NCBI GenBank assembly: GCA_019119635.1
Contig: DWWP01000050.1
Span: forward strand, 1-37,058
DNA from: Candidatus Dietzia intestinipullorum
GTDB lineage: Bacteria > Actinomycetota > Actinomycetes > Mycobacteriales > Mycobacteriaceae
Reading direction: 5' to 3'
Length of the DNA stretch: 37,058 nucleotides
A model generated the notes under the pieces. The model did no database searches. It saw only the letters and a program-made list of their open reading frames with translations, and was not told the DNA's origin. Made by a program: the position numbers and the translations under genes. Numbering within the stretch: the first letter of the stretch is position 1; the number at the start of each line of letters is the position of its first letter. This document shows, in pieces, positions 8,457-15,960 of the stretch.

Positions 8457-9680
8457 TCACTCGCCGAGGCGGCGGATGAACCCTTCGGGGATGTGGTAAT
8501 CGTCCGGTTTCAACTCGTCGATCGAGGACTTGCCGAGGCCGATCAGGCTCGAGTCCAGCCCGGACCGCATGATGTCGAGGACGTTCTCCACGCCGGCCTG
8601 ACCGTTCGCGCCCAGGCCCCACAGGTATGCGCGTCCGAGCATGACGGCGCGCGCGCCCAGGGCGAGCGCCTTGGCGACGTCGGAGCCACGACGGACGCCA
8701 CCGTCGAGCAGCACCTCCACCCTGTCTCCGACCGCCTCGGCGATCGGGGGGAGGCAACGAATGGTGGCCGGGGTGGCGTCGAGGTTGTTGCCGCCGTGGT
8801 TGGACACCGAGATCGCGGTGACCCCGGCGTCCGCCGCGCGCTTGGCGTCGTCCACACGGGTGATGCCCTTGAGCATCACCGGCCCGTCGTAGTTCTCCAC
8901 CACCCAGGCGATGTCCTCCCAGGTCGGCGGGGGCGTGCCCATCCACTCCCCGTAGGCCCCGAAGAACGTCGGGCCCTGCTCGCCCTCCGCGACGAGGTTC
9001 GGCGTGGACAGGTCCGGGAACTCGCCGGTCTCGAGCACACCCCTGGCCCACTCCATCGTCCACCGTGGGCGGACGGCCAGCTGCGGGGCGAGCGTGACCA
9101 TCGCCTTGAAGTCGAGCTTCTCGGGGATCGCCGGGCTGCCCCAGTCCCGCCCCATCGAGAACGACCAGTCGGTGGTGAGGATGACGCCGGAGGCGCCCGC
9201 GCTCTTGGCCCGCTCGAGTCGTTCGAGCACCTTCTCCTTGCCTCCGAGCCAATACACCTGGAAGAAGGTCTGCGGGTTGGCCGCGACGACCTCCTCGATG
9301 GGCTTGGAGGCGAATGAGCTCAGTCCCATCGCGGTGCCCCGCGCGGCGGCGGCGCGGGCGACGTCGACCTCCCCGTCGGGGGTCACGGCCTGGACCCCGG
9401 TCGGCGAGATCATGACGGGCATGCTGATCGGCTGCCCCATCACGGTGGTCTCGAGCGACCGCTCCGGCTTGGCGCCGATCACGTGCGGCTTGGGTGCCAG
9501 CTCGTTGTAGGCGTCCTGGTTGTCGTCGAGCGTGATGCCGGCCTCGCTCCCGCCGACCAGCGCCATGTAGACGCTCTTGGGCAGCTTCTTCCTGGCGCGT
9601 CGCCGCGCCTCCGCGACGGACTCGAACCAGGGGTTCTGCCGCCAGGGATTGGCCTCGGCGATCGTGGACAGGCGTGACAC
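8457..9680 (-). CDS. mftD: premycofactocin-forming FMN dehydrogenase MftD
   Basis: A 407-residue FMN-dependent alpha-hydroxy-acid dehydrogenase-like protein (lactate dehydrogenase/glycolate oxidase fold). MftD oxidatively deaminates the MftE product to give premycofactocin. Visible motifs are the N-terminal KKLPKSVYMALVGGSEAGIT, the phosphate-binding ISPTGVQAV, the active-site SNHGGNNLDATPAT (His near residue 295) and the FMN-binding LLDGGVRRGSDVAKALALGA. The start is a GTG giving VSRLSTIAEANPW, with GAGGAG six bases upstream. No ATG exists nearby. It follows mftC by 52 bp. Confidence 0.93.
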   Translation of the reverse strand: MSRLSTIAEANPWRQNPWFESVAEARRRARKKLPKSVYMALVGGSEAGITLDDNQDAYNELAPKPHVIGAKPERSLETTVMGQPISMPVMISPTGVQAVTPDGEVDVARAAAARGTAMGLSSFASKPIEEVVAANPQTFFQVYWLGGKEKVLERLERAKSAGASGVILTTDWSFSMGRDWGSPAIPEKLDFKAMVTLAPQLAVRPRWTMEWARGVLETGEFPDLSTPNLVAEGEQGPTFFGAYGEWMGTPPPTWEDIAWVVENYDGPVMLKGITRVDDAKRAADAGVTAISVSNHGGNNLDATPATIRCLPPIAEAVGDRVEVLLDGGVRRGSDVAKALALGARAVMLGRAYLWGLGANGQAGVENVLDIMRSGLDSSLIGLGKSSIDELKPDDYHIPEGFIRRLGE

Positions 9681-9732
9681 AGGCGTCTCCTCGTGGTGGG
9701 GATCGTGTGGGGGCTCGGCGGGCGGAGCCGGG

Positions 9733-10965
9733 CTAGATGGGCGACTCGTCGCACAGGCTGGTGGGCCTGCGCGGCGGGGTGGTGACGAGTGTGAGCGGCA
9801 CCGGGCCGGTCGGCTGCTTGCGCGCCGCGAGCCCCATGGGGCGGGTGTGGTCCTGGGACGGCGCGGGGATGTTCCGCTCCGCAGCGAGCAGCCCCTCACC
9901 GAAACCGCGGACACACTCGGGGTCCGGTCCGTCCATCGGCAGTCCGGTGAAGAACTTGGCCGCCATGCAGCCGCCGCGGCAGCTGTCGTAGAAGTCGCAC
10001 GACGCGCAGGCGCCGGCGGACTGGGGTTCCCGCAGCTCACGGAACAACTCGGAGGTCTGCCACACAGTCTCGAAGCCGCCGTCGGCCTCGACGTTCCCGG
10101 CGAGGAACTCCTCGTGGATCGCGAACGGGCACGCGTAGACGTCGCCGATCGGGTCGATCAGGCAGACCACCCGCCCGGCACCACAGAGGTTGAGGCCCGG
10201 AAGCGAGCCCTGCCCCTGGTCGAAGGCGGAGAGGTGGAAGAAACTGTCGCCGGTGAGGACGTCGGAGCCGTGTGCGACCAGCCAGTCGTACAGGTCGCGC
10301 TGCTGCTCCGGCAGCGGGTGCAGGTCGTCCCACACGTCGGCGCCTCGGCCGGACGGGCGGAGCCTCGTGATGCGCAGGGTGGCGTCATAGCGGTCCGCCA
10401 GCGCCTTGAACTCGTCGAGCTGCGAGATGTTCTCGCGCGTCATCACCACGGAGATCTTGGCGTCGGTGAAGCCCGCGTTCTGGAGGTTCTCCAGCGCGCG
10501 CACCGCCATGTCGAACGACCCCGGCCCGCGGACCGCGTCGTTGACGTCGGCCGTAGCGCCGTCGAGCGAGATCTGGACGTCCACGTAGTCGCTCGCGGCC
10601 AGCCGCTGCGCCACCTCCTCGTCGAGCCGGACGCCGTTGGTGGAGAACTTGACCCCCACCTGGTGGCTCGTCGCGTAGTCGACGAGCTCCCAGAAATCGG
10701 GACGGACGGTGGGCTCGCCGCCGCCGATGTTGACGTAGAAGACCTGCATCTTCTGCAGTTCGTCGATGATCGCCTTGCACTGCTCCGTGCTCAACTCGCG
10801 GGGATCGCGTCTCCCGGAGGAGCTCAGGCAGTGCACACAGGCGAGGTTGCAGGCGTAGGTGAGCTCCCACGTCAGGCAGATGGGGGCGTCCAGGCCGCGC
10901 TCGAACTGGTCGACGAGGCGCCCGACCGGGGCGGGGCTGGAGGGCGCGGACAGCGTGCTGGTCAT
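9733..10965 (-). CDS. mftC: mycofactocin radical SAM maturase MftC
   Basis: A 410-residue radical SAM enzyme that acts on the C-terminal Val-Tyr of MftA, decarboxylating the tyrosine and then cross-linking it to the valine. The radical SAM cluster motif is C39-x3-C43-x2-C46 (CNLACVHC). GGGEPT and the ISLDGATADVND strand follow. The C-terminal SPASM domain has cysteines in NLCGAGR, YACPF and CASCDFYDSCRGGC for auxiliary Fe-S clusters. A proline-rich tail of about 45 residues ends the protein. The ATG overlaps the mftB stop as ATGA, so the precursor-binding partner and the enzyme are translationally coupled. Confidence 0.96.
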   Translation of the reverse strand: MTSTLSAPSSPAPVGRLVDQFERGLDAPICLTWELTYACNLACVHCLSSSGRRDPRELSTEQCKAIIDELQKMQVFYVNIGGGEPTVRPDFWELVDYATSHQVGVKFSTNGVRLDEEVAQRLAASDYVDVQISLDGATADVNDAVRGPGSFDMAVRALENLQNAGFTDAKISVVMTRENISQLDEFKALADRYDATLRITRLRPSGRGADVWDDLHPLPEQQRDLYDWLVAHGSDVLTGDSFFHLSAFDQGQGSLPGLNLCGAGRVVCLIDPIGDVYACPFAIHEEFLAGNVEADGGFETVWQTSELFRELREPQSAGACASCDFYDSCRGGCMAAKFFTGLPMDGPDPECVRGFGEGLLAAERNIPAPSQDHTRPMGLAARKQPTGPVPLTLVTTPPRRPTSLCDESPI

Positions 10966-11288
10966 GGGGTCTCCTCGATCATGCGCGACGCGGCGAGCGC
11001 GCCGAGCGCATGCAGGTACAGGCGCGCCGTGGCCGGGTCCTCGATGGACACCCCGACGGCGGCGCAGGCTTCTCTGGCGGTGGCGTGGTCCGCGAGGGAG
11101 CGGACCACCTCGACGATGGTCGGCGACTTGAGAAAGCTGAGCTTTCGCGTGTGGAAGTGGTAGAGCAGGGCCCCGAACGGCTCGGGGCGAAGCGCCACCG
11201 AAGGGTGCAGACGCCAGCCGGCGTCGAGGTCGAATTCCGCCGGGGCGGCACTCTGCTCGGCGCCGGCCGGCGCTGCTGCGGAACCCAT
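10962..11288 (-). CDS. mftB: mycofactocin biosynthesis chaperone MftB
   Basis: A 108-residue PqqD-like peptide chaperone that binds the MftA leader and presents it to MftC. The family pattern is visible in FDLDAGWRLHPSVALRPEPF, followed by GALLYHFHTRKLSFLKSP and the helical C-terminus. The first 18 residues are Ala/Gly-rich. The start at ATG 11288 is only 2 bp downstream of the mftA stop, so mftA, mftB and mftC form a tightly coupled unit. Its stop overlaps mftC. Confidence 0.94.
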   Translation of the reverse strand: MGSAAAPAGAEQSAAPAEFDLDAGWRLHPSVALRPEPFGALLYHFHTRKLSFLKSPTIVEVVRSLADHATAREACAAVGVSIEDPATARLYLHALGALAASRMIEETP

Positions 11289-11290
11289 TC

Positions 11291-11377
11291 TCAGTAGACC
11301 CCGCACATTCCGTCGATCGAGACCTCCTCGATGAGGGCCTCCTCCAGCACGACGTCGGTGTCCTGCGTGTTCTCCAT
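11291..11377 (-). CDS. mftA: mycofactocin precursor peptide MftA
   Basis: A 28-codon gene that is too short for most gene finders. It begins MENTQDTDVV, continues with an acidic leader (LEEALIEEVS) and ends in the diagnostic core IDGMCGVY followed by TGA. The C-terminal Val-Tyr is the part converted into the redox cofactor; the acidic leader is the MftB recognition region. A GAGGA Shine-Dalgarno stands just before the ATG (11377). It is the first gene of the mft operon, 2 bp ahead of mftB, and has a promoter with a MftR-type operator about 55-80 bp upstream. Confidence 0.97.
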   Translation of the reverse strand: MENTQDTDVVLEEALIEEVSIDGMCGVY

Positions 11378-11430
11378 GGCGATTCCTCTCGTCAGCGCAC
11401 CTGGATGTCCCACCGTCCGGTGAGACCCAC

Positions 11431-11459
11431 ATCATATTGGCACTTGGTGCCAATAGCAA
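11431..11459 (-). promoter_or_regulatory. mftA promoter with an inverted-repeat operator in its spacer
   Basis: On the minus strand, TTGCTA (11459-11454) and TATGAT (11436-11431) are separated by 17 bp, a good sigma-70-type promoter. The spacer is filled by the inverted repeat with arms TATTGGCAC and GTGCCAATA around TTG (11435-11455, no mismatch). It lies in the 108-bp region between the divergent mftA and mftR genes. The predicted start of transcription near 11424 would give a leader of about 46 bases. The MftR repressor is the obvious candidate to bind the repeat; that step is inferred. Confidence 0.8.
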
Positions 11460-11472
11460 TGGCCCCGTGCTC

Positions 11473-11478
11473 TACGCT
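11473..11478 (+). promoter_or_regulatory. -10 element for leaderless mftR
   Basis: TACGCT lies 7 bases upstream of the mftR ATG (11486) and there is no Shine-Dalgarno sequence between them. This fits the leaderless pattern common in Mycobacteriales (TANNNT about 7 bases from the start codon). A -35 region would overlap the right arm of the 11435-11455 inverted repeat, so one bound repressor could shut off both directions. Confidence 0.5.
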
Positions 11479-11485
11479 CGGTGTC

Positions 11486-12082
11486 ATGGGAATCGTGGAG
11501 ACGGCCGAGGGGCGGGTCCCGGGGCGTCGCCCCTCCACGACGCACGCGACGATCGTGGGCGTGGCCCTCGACCTCTTCGCGCGCAACGGCTACGAGGCGA
11601 CGAGCGTCGACCAGATCGCCGAGGCCGCCGACATCTCCCGCCGCACGCTCTTCCGCTACTTCCCCGGCAAGGCCGCGATCGCGTGGGGCGAGTTCGACGT
11701 GCAGATCGACGGAATGCGGCGGCGCCTCGCGGACATCCCGGCGGAAACCCCGCTGCGGGAGGCCCTCGCCGACGCCCTGGTCGCGTTCAACACCTTCCCC
11801 GATTCCGAGACCGAGGTGCACCGTCGGCGGATGCGCCTACTGCTGAGCGTCGACGAGCTCAGGGCCCACTCCACCCTGATGTACGCGGACTGGAGCTCCG
11901 CCGTCGCCGAGTTCGTCGCGGCCCGCTCCGGCGAGTCCGAGGAGGGCCTGCTGCCCGCCGCGGTCGCGCACGCGGCGCTCGGCATCGCACTGTCGGCCTA
12001 TCGCCTCTGGGTCGCGGAGCCGGACGCCGACCAGCCCCGGCTGCACGCGCTGCTGCGCGAGGGCACACAGATCCTCGCGTGA
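11486..12082 (+). CDS. mftR: TetR-family regulator of the mycofactocin cluster, MftR
   Basis: A 198-residue TetR repressor. The N-terminal DNA-binding domain spans about 20-65, with ALDLFARNGYEATSVDQIAE leading into the helix-turn-helix AADISRRTLFRYFPGKAAI. The rest is the helical ligand-binding domain. MftR in mycobacteria is reported to repress the mft genes and to respond to long-chain acyl-CoA. Position supports this identity: it is divergent from mftA, with a perfect inverted repeat between the two. The ATG at 11486 lacks a Shine-Dalgarno but has a -10 seven bases upstream, so I infer a leaderless message; the open frame extends to 11405 but crosses the operator. Confidence 0.92.
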   Translation: MGIVETAEGRVPGRRPSTTHATIVGVALDLFARNGYEATSVDQIAEAADISRRTLFRYFPGKAAIAWGEFDVQIDGMRRRLADIPAETPLREALADALVAFNTFPDSETEVHRRRMRLLLSVDELRAHSTLMYADWSSAVAEFVAARSGESEEGLLPAAVAHAALGIALSAYRLWVAEPDADQPRLHALLREGTQILA

Positions 12083-12104
12083 CCGGCCGCCGCCTACCGG
12101 CGAG

Positions 12105-12110
12105 TAACAT
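12105..12110 (+). promoter_or_regulatory. -10 element for the leaderless DUF4442 gene
   Basis: TAACAT is followed by 7 bases (CTCGGGC) and then the ATG at 12118. No Shine-Dalgarno is present. The gene could also be read from the mftR message, whose stop is 35 bp upstream, but this element suggests its own leaderless start. Confidence 0.4.
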
Positions 12111-12117
12111 CTCGGGC

Positions 12118-12618
12118 ATGACCGATACCGCACCCGCCGCCGCCACCTCGACCTACAAGCTCTGGCAGAAGGCGACCCGCCTCCCGCTCGGCTCGCGCCT
12201 GTTCTCCGCGGCCGTGAGCCTGAAGGCCCCGTACTTCCGCACCGCCCTGCCCCACGTCGTCGAGCTCGAACCGGGCCGCTGCGTGGTGACCGGGCCCGCG
12301 TGGTGGGGCAACCGCAACCACATCGGCACGTTCCACGTGATCGCCGCGTGCAACCTCGCCGAGATGGCCATGGGCATGCTCGCCGAGGCCACCGTGCCCA
12401 CCAGCCACCGCTGGATCCCCGTGGGCATGGACGTGCGCTACCCCGCCAAGTCGACCGGCGGCATGACGGTCACGGCGCAGTGGACCGAGCTGCCCGACTT
12501 CGACGCGATCACCTCCGGGGTGGACATCCCGGTGCCGCTGCGCTTCGTCGACAGCGCGGGCGTCGAGCCGGTCACCGGGAGCATCACCATCCGCGTCTCC
12601 CCAAAGAAGAAGCGCTGA
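12118..12618 (+). CDS. DUF4442 hotdog-fold thioesterase-like protein
   Basis: A 166-residue protein matching DUF4442, a hotdog-fold group related to PaaI-type acyl-CoA thioesterases. Family patterns include the N-terminal LWQKATRLPLGSRLFSAAV, APYFRTALPHVVELEPGRC, and NHIGTFHVIAACNLAEMAMG, where the N-H-x-G-T-x-H segment is the active-site-like helix. It is the gene after mftR, in the same direction. Because MftR answers to acyl-CoA, a thioesterase-like neighbour is a sensible partner, but that link is inference. The substrate is unknown. Confidence 0.85.
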   Translation: MTDTAPAAATSTYKLWQKATRLPLGSRLFSAAVSLKAPYFRTALPHVVELEPGRCVVTGPAWWGNRNHIGTFHVIAACNLAEMAMGMLAEATVPTSHRWIPVGMDVRYPAKSTGGMTVTAQWTELPDFDAITSGVDIPVPLRFVDSAGVEPVTGSITIRVSPKKKR

Positions 12619-12635
12619 CGGCAGGAGTCGCCCGG

Positions 12636-12687
12636 CTTTCCGTTGCGGAAACGGAAAGGTATCGCTATTGTTTTCCATGACGGAAAG
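12636..12687 (+). promoter_or_regulatory. double TTTCC-N5-GGAAA operator over a promoter
   Basis: Two copies of TTTCC-N5-GGAAA lie at 12637-12651 and 12672-12686, 35 bp apart centre to centre. The first also has an extra GGAAA at 12653-12657, which extends it to 9-bp arms CTTTCCGTT/AACGGAAAG (12636-12658). A promoter TTGCGG (12643-12648)-N17-TATTGT (12666-12671) lies across them, with both operators touching promoter elements. The winged-helix regulator encoded as second gene of this operon is the likely binder. Confidence 0.65.
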
Positions 12688-12713
12688 TTCCAGCGATGGC
12701 AGTAGGTGCTCCG

Positions 12714-13241
12714 ATGACCAGCGACCACAACCCCCAGCCGGCCCCCGGCCCCACCGGCCGGCGGCCGGCCTATGACCCGCGCGACGCCCTGGCCGACGTC
12801 GCCGCCTCCCGGGGGTCGGTCGCCGACCGACTGGTGACGCCGTGGTGGTACCACCCGATCCTCGGCGCGCTCATCGCGGCGATCGTGCTGGTCAACGCTC
12901 TCCACCTGTCCAACCTGGTGAAGATCGTCGTGGCCGTGGCCAGCGCCGCGGGGATGGGGCTGCTCGTGAGCGCCTACCAACGACTCACCGGTCTCTGGGT
13001 GGACATGCGCCATCTCGGCCCCGTCTCCCGCCGCTGGTGGCTCGCCTACGCCGTCGTGGTGGCCGTGGTGGTGGCGGTCCCGCTCCTGCCCGCGTTCACC
13101 GACCGCGCACTGCCCCTCTGGCTCGCCGCGGTGTTCACCGGGACGGCGTTCGTCGCGACCATCGTGCTGGGTCGGCGGATCGACGCGGCGATGCGCGAGG
13201 AGATCCGCGCGGGTCGGGTGGCGCACACGGAGAGCAGGTAG
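12714..13241 (+). CDS. four-helix integral membrane protein of unknown function
   Basis: A 175-residue protein with a polar, proline-rich N-terminus (about 45 residues) and four predicted membrane helices: PILGALIAAIVLVNAL, IVVAVASAAGMGLLVSAY, WLAYAVVVAVVVAVPLLPAF and LWLAAVFTGTAFVATIVLG. It ends in a charged cytoplasmic tail. The ATG at 12714 has AGGTG five bases upstream; an ATG at 12696 with a weaker GGAAAG is a possible alternative and would add six residues. It is transcribed with the winged-helix regulator 2 bp downstream. I do not recognise a family with known function. Confidence 0.82.
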   Translation: MTSDHNPQPAPGPTGRRPAYDPRDALADVAASRGSVADRLVTPWWYHPILGALIAAIVLVNALHLSNLVKIVVAVASAAGMGLLVSAYQRLTGLWVDMRHLGPVSRRWWLAYAVVVAVVVAVPLLPAFTDRALPLWLAAVFTGTAFVATIVLGRRIDAAMREEIRAGRVAHTESR

Positions 13242-13243
13242 CC

Positions 13244-13567
13244 GTGGCCGGAAGACCAGCCGCGGTGTTCGACGAGATCGTCCACGCCCCCCACCGGATC
13301 CGGATCTGCGCCCTGCTCTCCCCCGTCGACTCCATGGAGTTCGGCACGGTGCGGGACGAGCTCGGGGTGGCCGACTCGGTCCTGTCCAAGCAGCTCAAGG
13401 TCCTCGTGGACGCCGGGTACGCGCAGACGACCAAGGCCCGGGGCGAGTCCGGAAGAGCCAGGACGTGGCTGTCGCTGACCGGCGCGGGTCGGCGCGCCTT
13501 CGACGGGCACCTCGAGGCGCTCCGCGAGCTCGCCGAGGTCGCCCGACCGGAACAGTCCGTGGACTGA
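13244..13567 (+). CDS. winged-helix (MarR/ArsR-like) transcriptional regulator
   Basis: A 107-residue winged-helix DNA-binding protein of the small HTH_34 type. The domain runs from FDEIVHAPHRIRICALLSPV through the recognition helix ELGVADSVLSKQLKVLVDAG to the wing GYAQTTKARGESGRARTWLS. The start is a GTG (VAGRPAAVFDE) 2 bp after the membrane-protein stop, with AGGTAG overlapping that stop, so translation is coupled. A regulator as second gene of an operon that begins with two matching inverted repeats (12636-12687) suggests autoregulation. The ligand is unknown. It ends 4 bp before the convergent flavin-reductase-like gene. Confidence 0.88.
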   Translation: MAGRPAAVFDEIVHAPHRIRICALLSPVDSMEFGTVRDELGVADSVLSKQLKVLVDAGYAQTTKARGESGRARTWLSLTGAGRRAFDGHLEALRELAEVARPEQSVD

Positions 13568-13571
13568 CTCC

Positions 13572-14084
13572 TCACTCGTGCCCGGGCTCGATCCCCGACA
13601 GGTCCGAGACGCGCAGCAGCGGGCCGGAGCCGGCGATGTCGCCGATGCTGTCCGGGCCGGCCTCCACCACGAAGCAGGCGTGATCCCCGTCCGCCTCGAG
13701 CAGCGCCACCCGCCTGGCCGAGAACCGGCCGGGAACGCCACGCACCAGGGGCACCCCGCCCGGGCCGGGGTCCACCCCGATCCCGGCGAAGCTGTCCTCC
13801 TCGTCGCCGGTGTGCCCGCCGAACCACCGCCCCAGTCCGTCGTCGTCGACGCCCAACAGGTGGATCCCGAGGTAGTCCGACCGCAGCGCGACGCGGTAGG
13901 TCCGGTTCACCGTGGACAGCCAGAGTGCGTACCGCAGTGGCTCGAGCGAACACTGCGAGTGGAAGCCCACCACGCAGCCGGCACGCTCGGCCCCGTCGGC
14001 GGCGGTCACCACCAACAGGGGCGGGTCGAGCGTGTCCGTCAGCCGATCGAACACCGACTCCGGCGCGGGGTCCCGCTCCGCCAT
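13572..14084 (-). CDS. flavin reductase-like domain protein
   Basis: A 170-residue protein of the flavin-reductase-like FMN-binding split-barrel family. Visible patterns are FDRLTDTLDPPLLVVTAADG, the flavin-binding-type GCVVGFHSQCSLEPLRYALW, and ALRSDYLGIHLLGVDDDGL. It lacks any partner monooxygenase nearby. The ATG is 2 bp downstream of the ABC permease stop, so it is the third gene of the exporter operon. A role in reducing a flavin for, or modifying, the exported compound is only a guess. It may also be a generic flavoprotein that rides in the operon. Confidence 0.83.
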   Translation of the reverse strand: MAERDPAPESVFDRLTDTLDPPLLVVTAADGAERAGCVVGFHSQCSLEPLRYALWLSTVNRTYRVALRSDYLGIHLLGVDDDGLGRWFGGHTGDEEDSFAGIGVDPGPGGVPLVRGVPGRFSARRVALLEADGDHACFVVEAGPDSIGDIAGSGPLLRVSDLSGIEPGHE

Positions 14085-14086
14085 CG

Positions 14087-14953
14087 TCAGTCCCGGGTCC
14101 GGGCGTCGAAGGCCTTGATCGCGATCGGGGCGATCACCAGCGTCAGTCCGACGATCCACAGCAGCGAGGCGATCACCGGGTGCTGCAGCGGGAACGCGGC
14201 GTCGTCGCCCACGGCCGGCGCGTTGCCCCACAGTTGCCGCATCGCCTGGACGACCGAGGACAGGGGGTTCCACTCCGCGATCGCCCGGAGCCACTCCGGC
14301 ATCGACTCCGGCGGCGCGAACGTGTTAGCCACGAACGTGATCGGGAAGGTCGTGGTGAACATGACGCCGTTGACAGCCTCGATGGTCTTGAGCCGGGACC
14401 CGACGACGATGCCGATCCAGATCATGACGAACCCGAAGCCCAACAACACCAGGTACCCGAGCAGCGCGTCGATGACGCCGGAGTGGATCCGCCAGCCCAC
14501 GATGAGTCCCGTCAGCGACATCACCACCACGCCGATCGAGGAGTGGATGATGCTGGAGGCGCTGCGCGCGATGAGGATCGACGAGCGCCGGATGGGCAGG
14601 GTCCGGAAGCGGTCGATGATCCCCTTGTTGAGGTCGTTGCACAGCCCCGAGGCCACGACGAACGACGAGAACGCCATGGTCTGCGCCATGATCCCCGGCA
14701 GCAGCCACTCGCGGTAGTCGACCTCGCCGGCCACGGCGATGGCGCCGCCGAAGACAAAGGCGAAGAGCAGGACGAACATTACCGGCTGGATGGTGACGTC
14801 GGCGAGGTTCTCGGGCTGGCGCCGGATGTGGAAGAGGTTGCGGCGCACCAGCGCAGAGATCTGTCGGCCGAACGACGGTCCGTCCGGTCGCTCCGGGACC
14901 TCGAAACGCTCGTGAGTGGCCTCCACGGGGGTCTTGCCTGCGGCGGTGCTCAT
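14087..14953 (-). CDS. ABC-2 type exporter permease (DrrB-like)
   Basis: A 288-residue permease with six predicted membrane helices, beginning VTIQPVMFVLLFAFVFGGAI and ending LWIVGLTLVIAPIAIKAFD. The conserved cytoplasmic-loop region KGIIDRFRTLPIRRSSILIA and the ANTFAPPESMP segment before the last helices are typical of daunorubicin-resistance DrrB-type and polyketide exporters. It overlaps the ATPase gene by ATGA (14950-14953), the usual coupling of such pairs. Substrate unknown; lipid, glycolipid or drug export are all possible. Confidence 0.93.
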   Translation of the reverse strand: MSTAAGKTPVEATHERFEVPERPDGPSFGRQISALVRRNLFHIRRQPENLADVTIQPVMFVLLFAFVFGGAIAVAGEVDYREWLLPGIMAQTMAFSSFVVASGLCNDLNKGIIDRFRTLPIRRSSILIARSASSIIHSSIGVVVMSLTGLIVGWRIHSGVIDALLGYLVLLGFGFVMIWIGIVVGSRLKTIEAVNGVMFTTTFPITFVANTFAPPESMPEWLRAIAEWNPLSSVVQAMRQLWGNAPAVGDDAAFPLQHPVIASLLWIVGLTLVIAPIAIKAFDARTRD

Positions 14954-15954
14954 CCCTGGGGCTCCTCTGTGGTCGTCTCGTCGTCCGGATCCCCGGAGTG
15001 CTCCGCCCTGCGGCCGGTGAGGGACAGGAACACGTCGTCGAGGCTCGGACGTTGGAGTCCGATGTCGTCGAGCTCGATGCCGGCCTCGGTGAACGCGGCG
15101 GCGATCCCGGCCAGCGCCGAGACCCCCTCGGACGGTGCGGTGATCCGCCGGGCGTCGCGGTCCAAGTGGAGGTCCGCGATCCGGGCGGCGAGGATGTCGA
15201 CGGCCCGGTCGACGTCCTCGGGGCGGGAGACGGTGACGACGAGGCTCGCCGCCCCGGAGCGGTCCTTGAGCTCGAGCGGGGTGCCGTCGGCGATGACCCC
15301 GCCGTGGTCGATCACGATCACCCGATCGGCCAACTGGTCCGCCTCCTCGAGGTACTGCGTGGTGAGCAGCAGTGTGGTGCCGTCGCGGACCAGGTCCCGC
15401 AGCACGTCCCAGAGCTCGTTGCGGGAGCGCGGGTCCAGTCCGGTGGTGGGCTCGTCGAGGAACAGCACGGGCGGCGCGGCGACCAGACTGGCCGCCAGGT
15501 CGAGTCGGCGACGCATGCCGCCCGAGTACGTCTTGGCGGGGCGGGTGGCGGCGTCCGCGAGCGAGAACTTCTCCAGCAGTTCGTCCGCGCGGGCGCGCAC
15601 CTGCTTGGCGGGCAGCCCGTACAGATCGCCGATGAGGCGCAGGTTCTCGCGGCCCGTGAGCAGCTCGTCGACGGTGGCCGACTGGGCCGTCAGCCCCATC
15701 GAGCGGCGCACCGCGGCGGGCTCGCGCAGCACGTCGTGGCCGGCGACCCGTGCCGTTCCGGAGGTGGGCGGGCTCAGGGTGGTCATCATCCGCACGACCG
15801 TGGTCTTGCCGGCGCCGTTGGGCCCCAGCAGGCCGAGCACCGTGCCGGTCGGGACGGTGAAGGAGATGTCGTCGACCGCGGTGAAATCGCCGAACGTCTT
15901 GACCAGATTCTCGGCCTCGATGGCCGGTGCGCCCGAGCGTCTACTGTTACCCAC
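14950..15954 (-). CDS. ABC exporter ATP-binding protein (DrrA-like)
   Basis: A 334-residue ABC ATPase. Walker A is GPNGAGKTT (near residue 45), the Q-loop is in GLTAQSATVDELLTG, the signature is YSGGMRRRLDLA, Walker B is VLFLDEPTTGLDP, and the H-loop position is Gln in LLTTQYLEEADQLADR, as is common in DrrA proteins. The last 80 residues form the DrrA-type C-terminal domain. The start is a GTG; a minus-strand promoter TTGACT (15989-15984)-N17-CACGCT (15966-15961) ends 6 bases before it, which supports leaderless initiation exactly there. It heads a three-gene operon with the permease and the flavin-reductase-like gene. Confidence 0.94.
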   Translation of the reverse strand: MGNSRRSGAPAIEAENLVKTFGDFTAVDDISFTVPTGTVLGLLGPNGAGKTTVVRMMTTLSPPTSGTARVAGHDVLREPAAVRRSMGLTAQSATVDELLTGRENLRLIGDLYGLPAKQVRARADELLEKFSLADAATRPAKTYSGGMRRRLDLAASLVAAPPVLFLDEPTTGLDPRSRNELWDVLRDLVRDGTTLLLTTQYLEEADQLADRVIVIDHGGVIADGTPLELKDRSGAASLVVTVSRPEDVDRAVDILAARIADLHLDRDARRITAPSEGVSALAGIAAAFTEAGIELDDIGLQRPSLDDVFLSLTGRRAEHSGDPDDETTTEEPQG

Positions 15955-15960
15955 CCGGAA

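Noticed and set aside
9712-9729. Possible hairpin between mftC and mftD (GGCTC/GAGCC)
   Set aside because: Only a 5-bp stem with an 8-base loop in a GC-rich gap; too weak to call a terminator inside the mft operon.
14319-14326. AACGTGTT core inside the ABC permease gene
   Set aside because: It encodes the conserved ANTFAP segment of DrrB-type permeases, so it is explained by the protein sequence and is not near a start codon.
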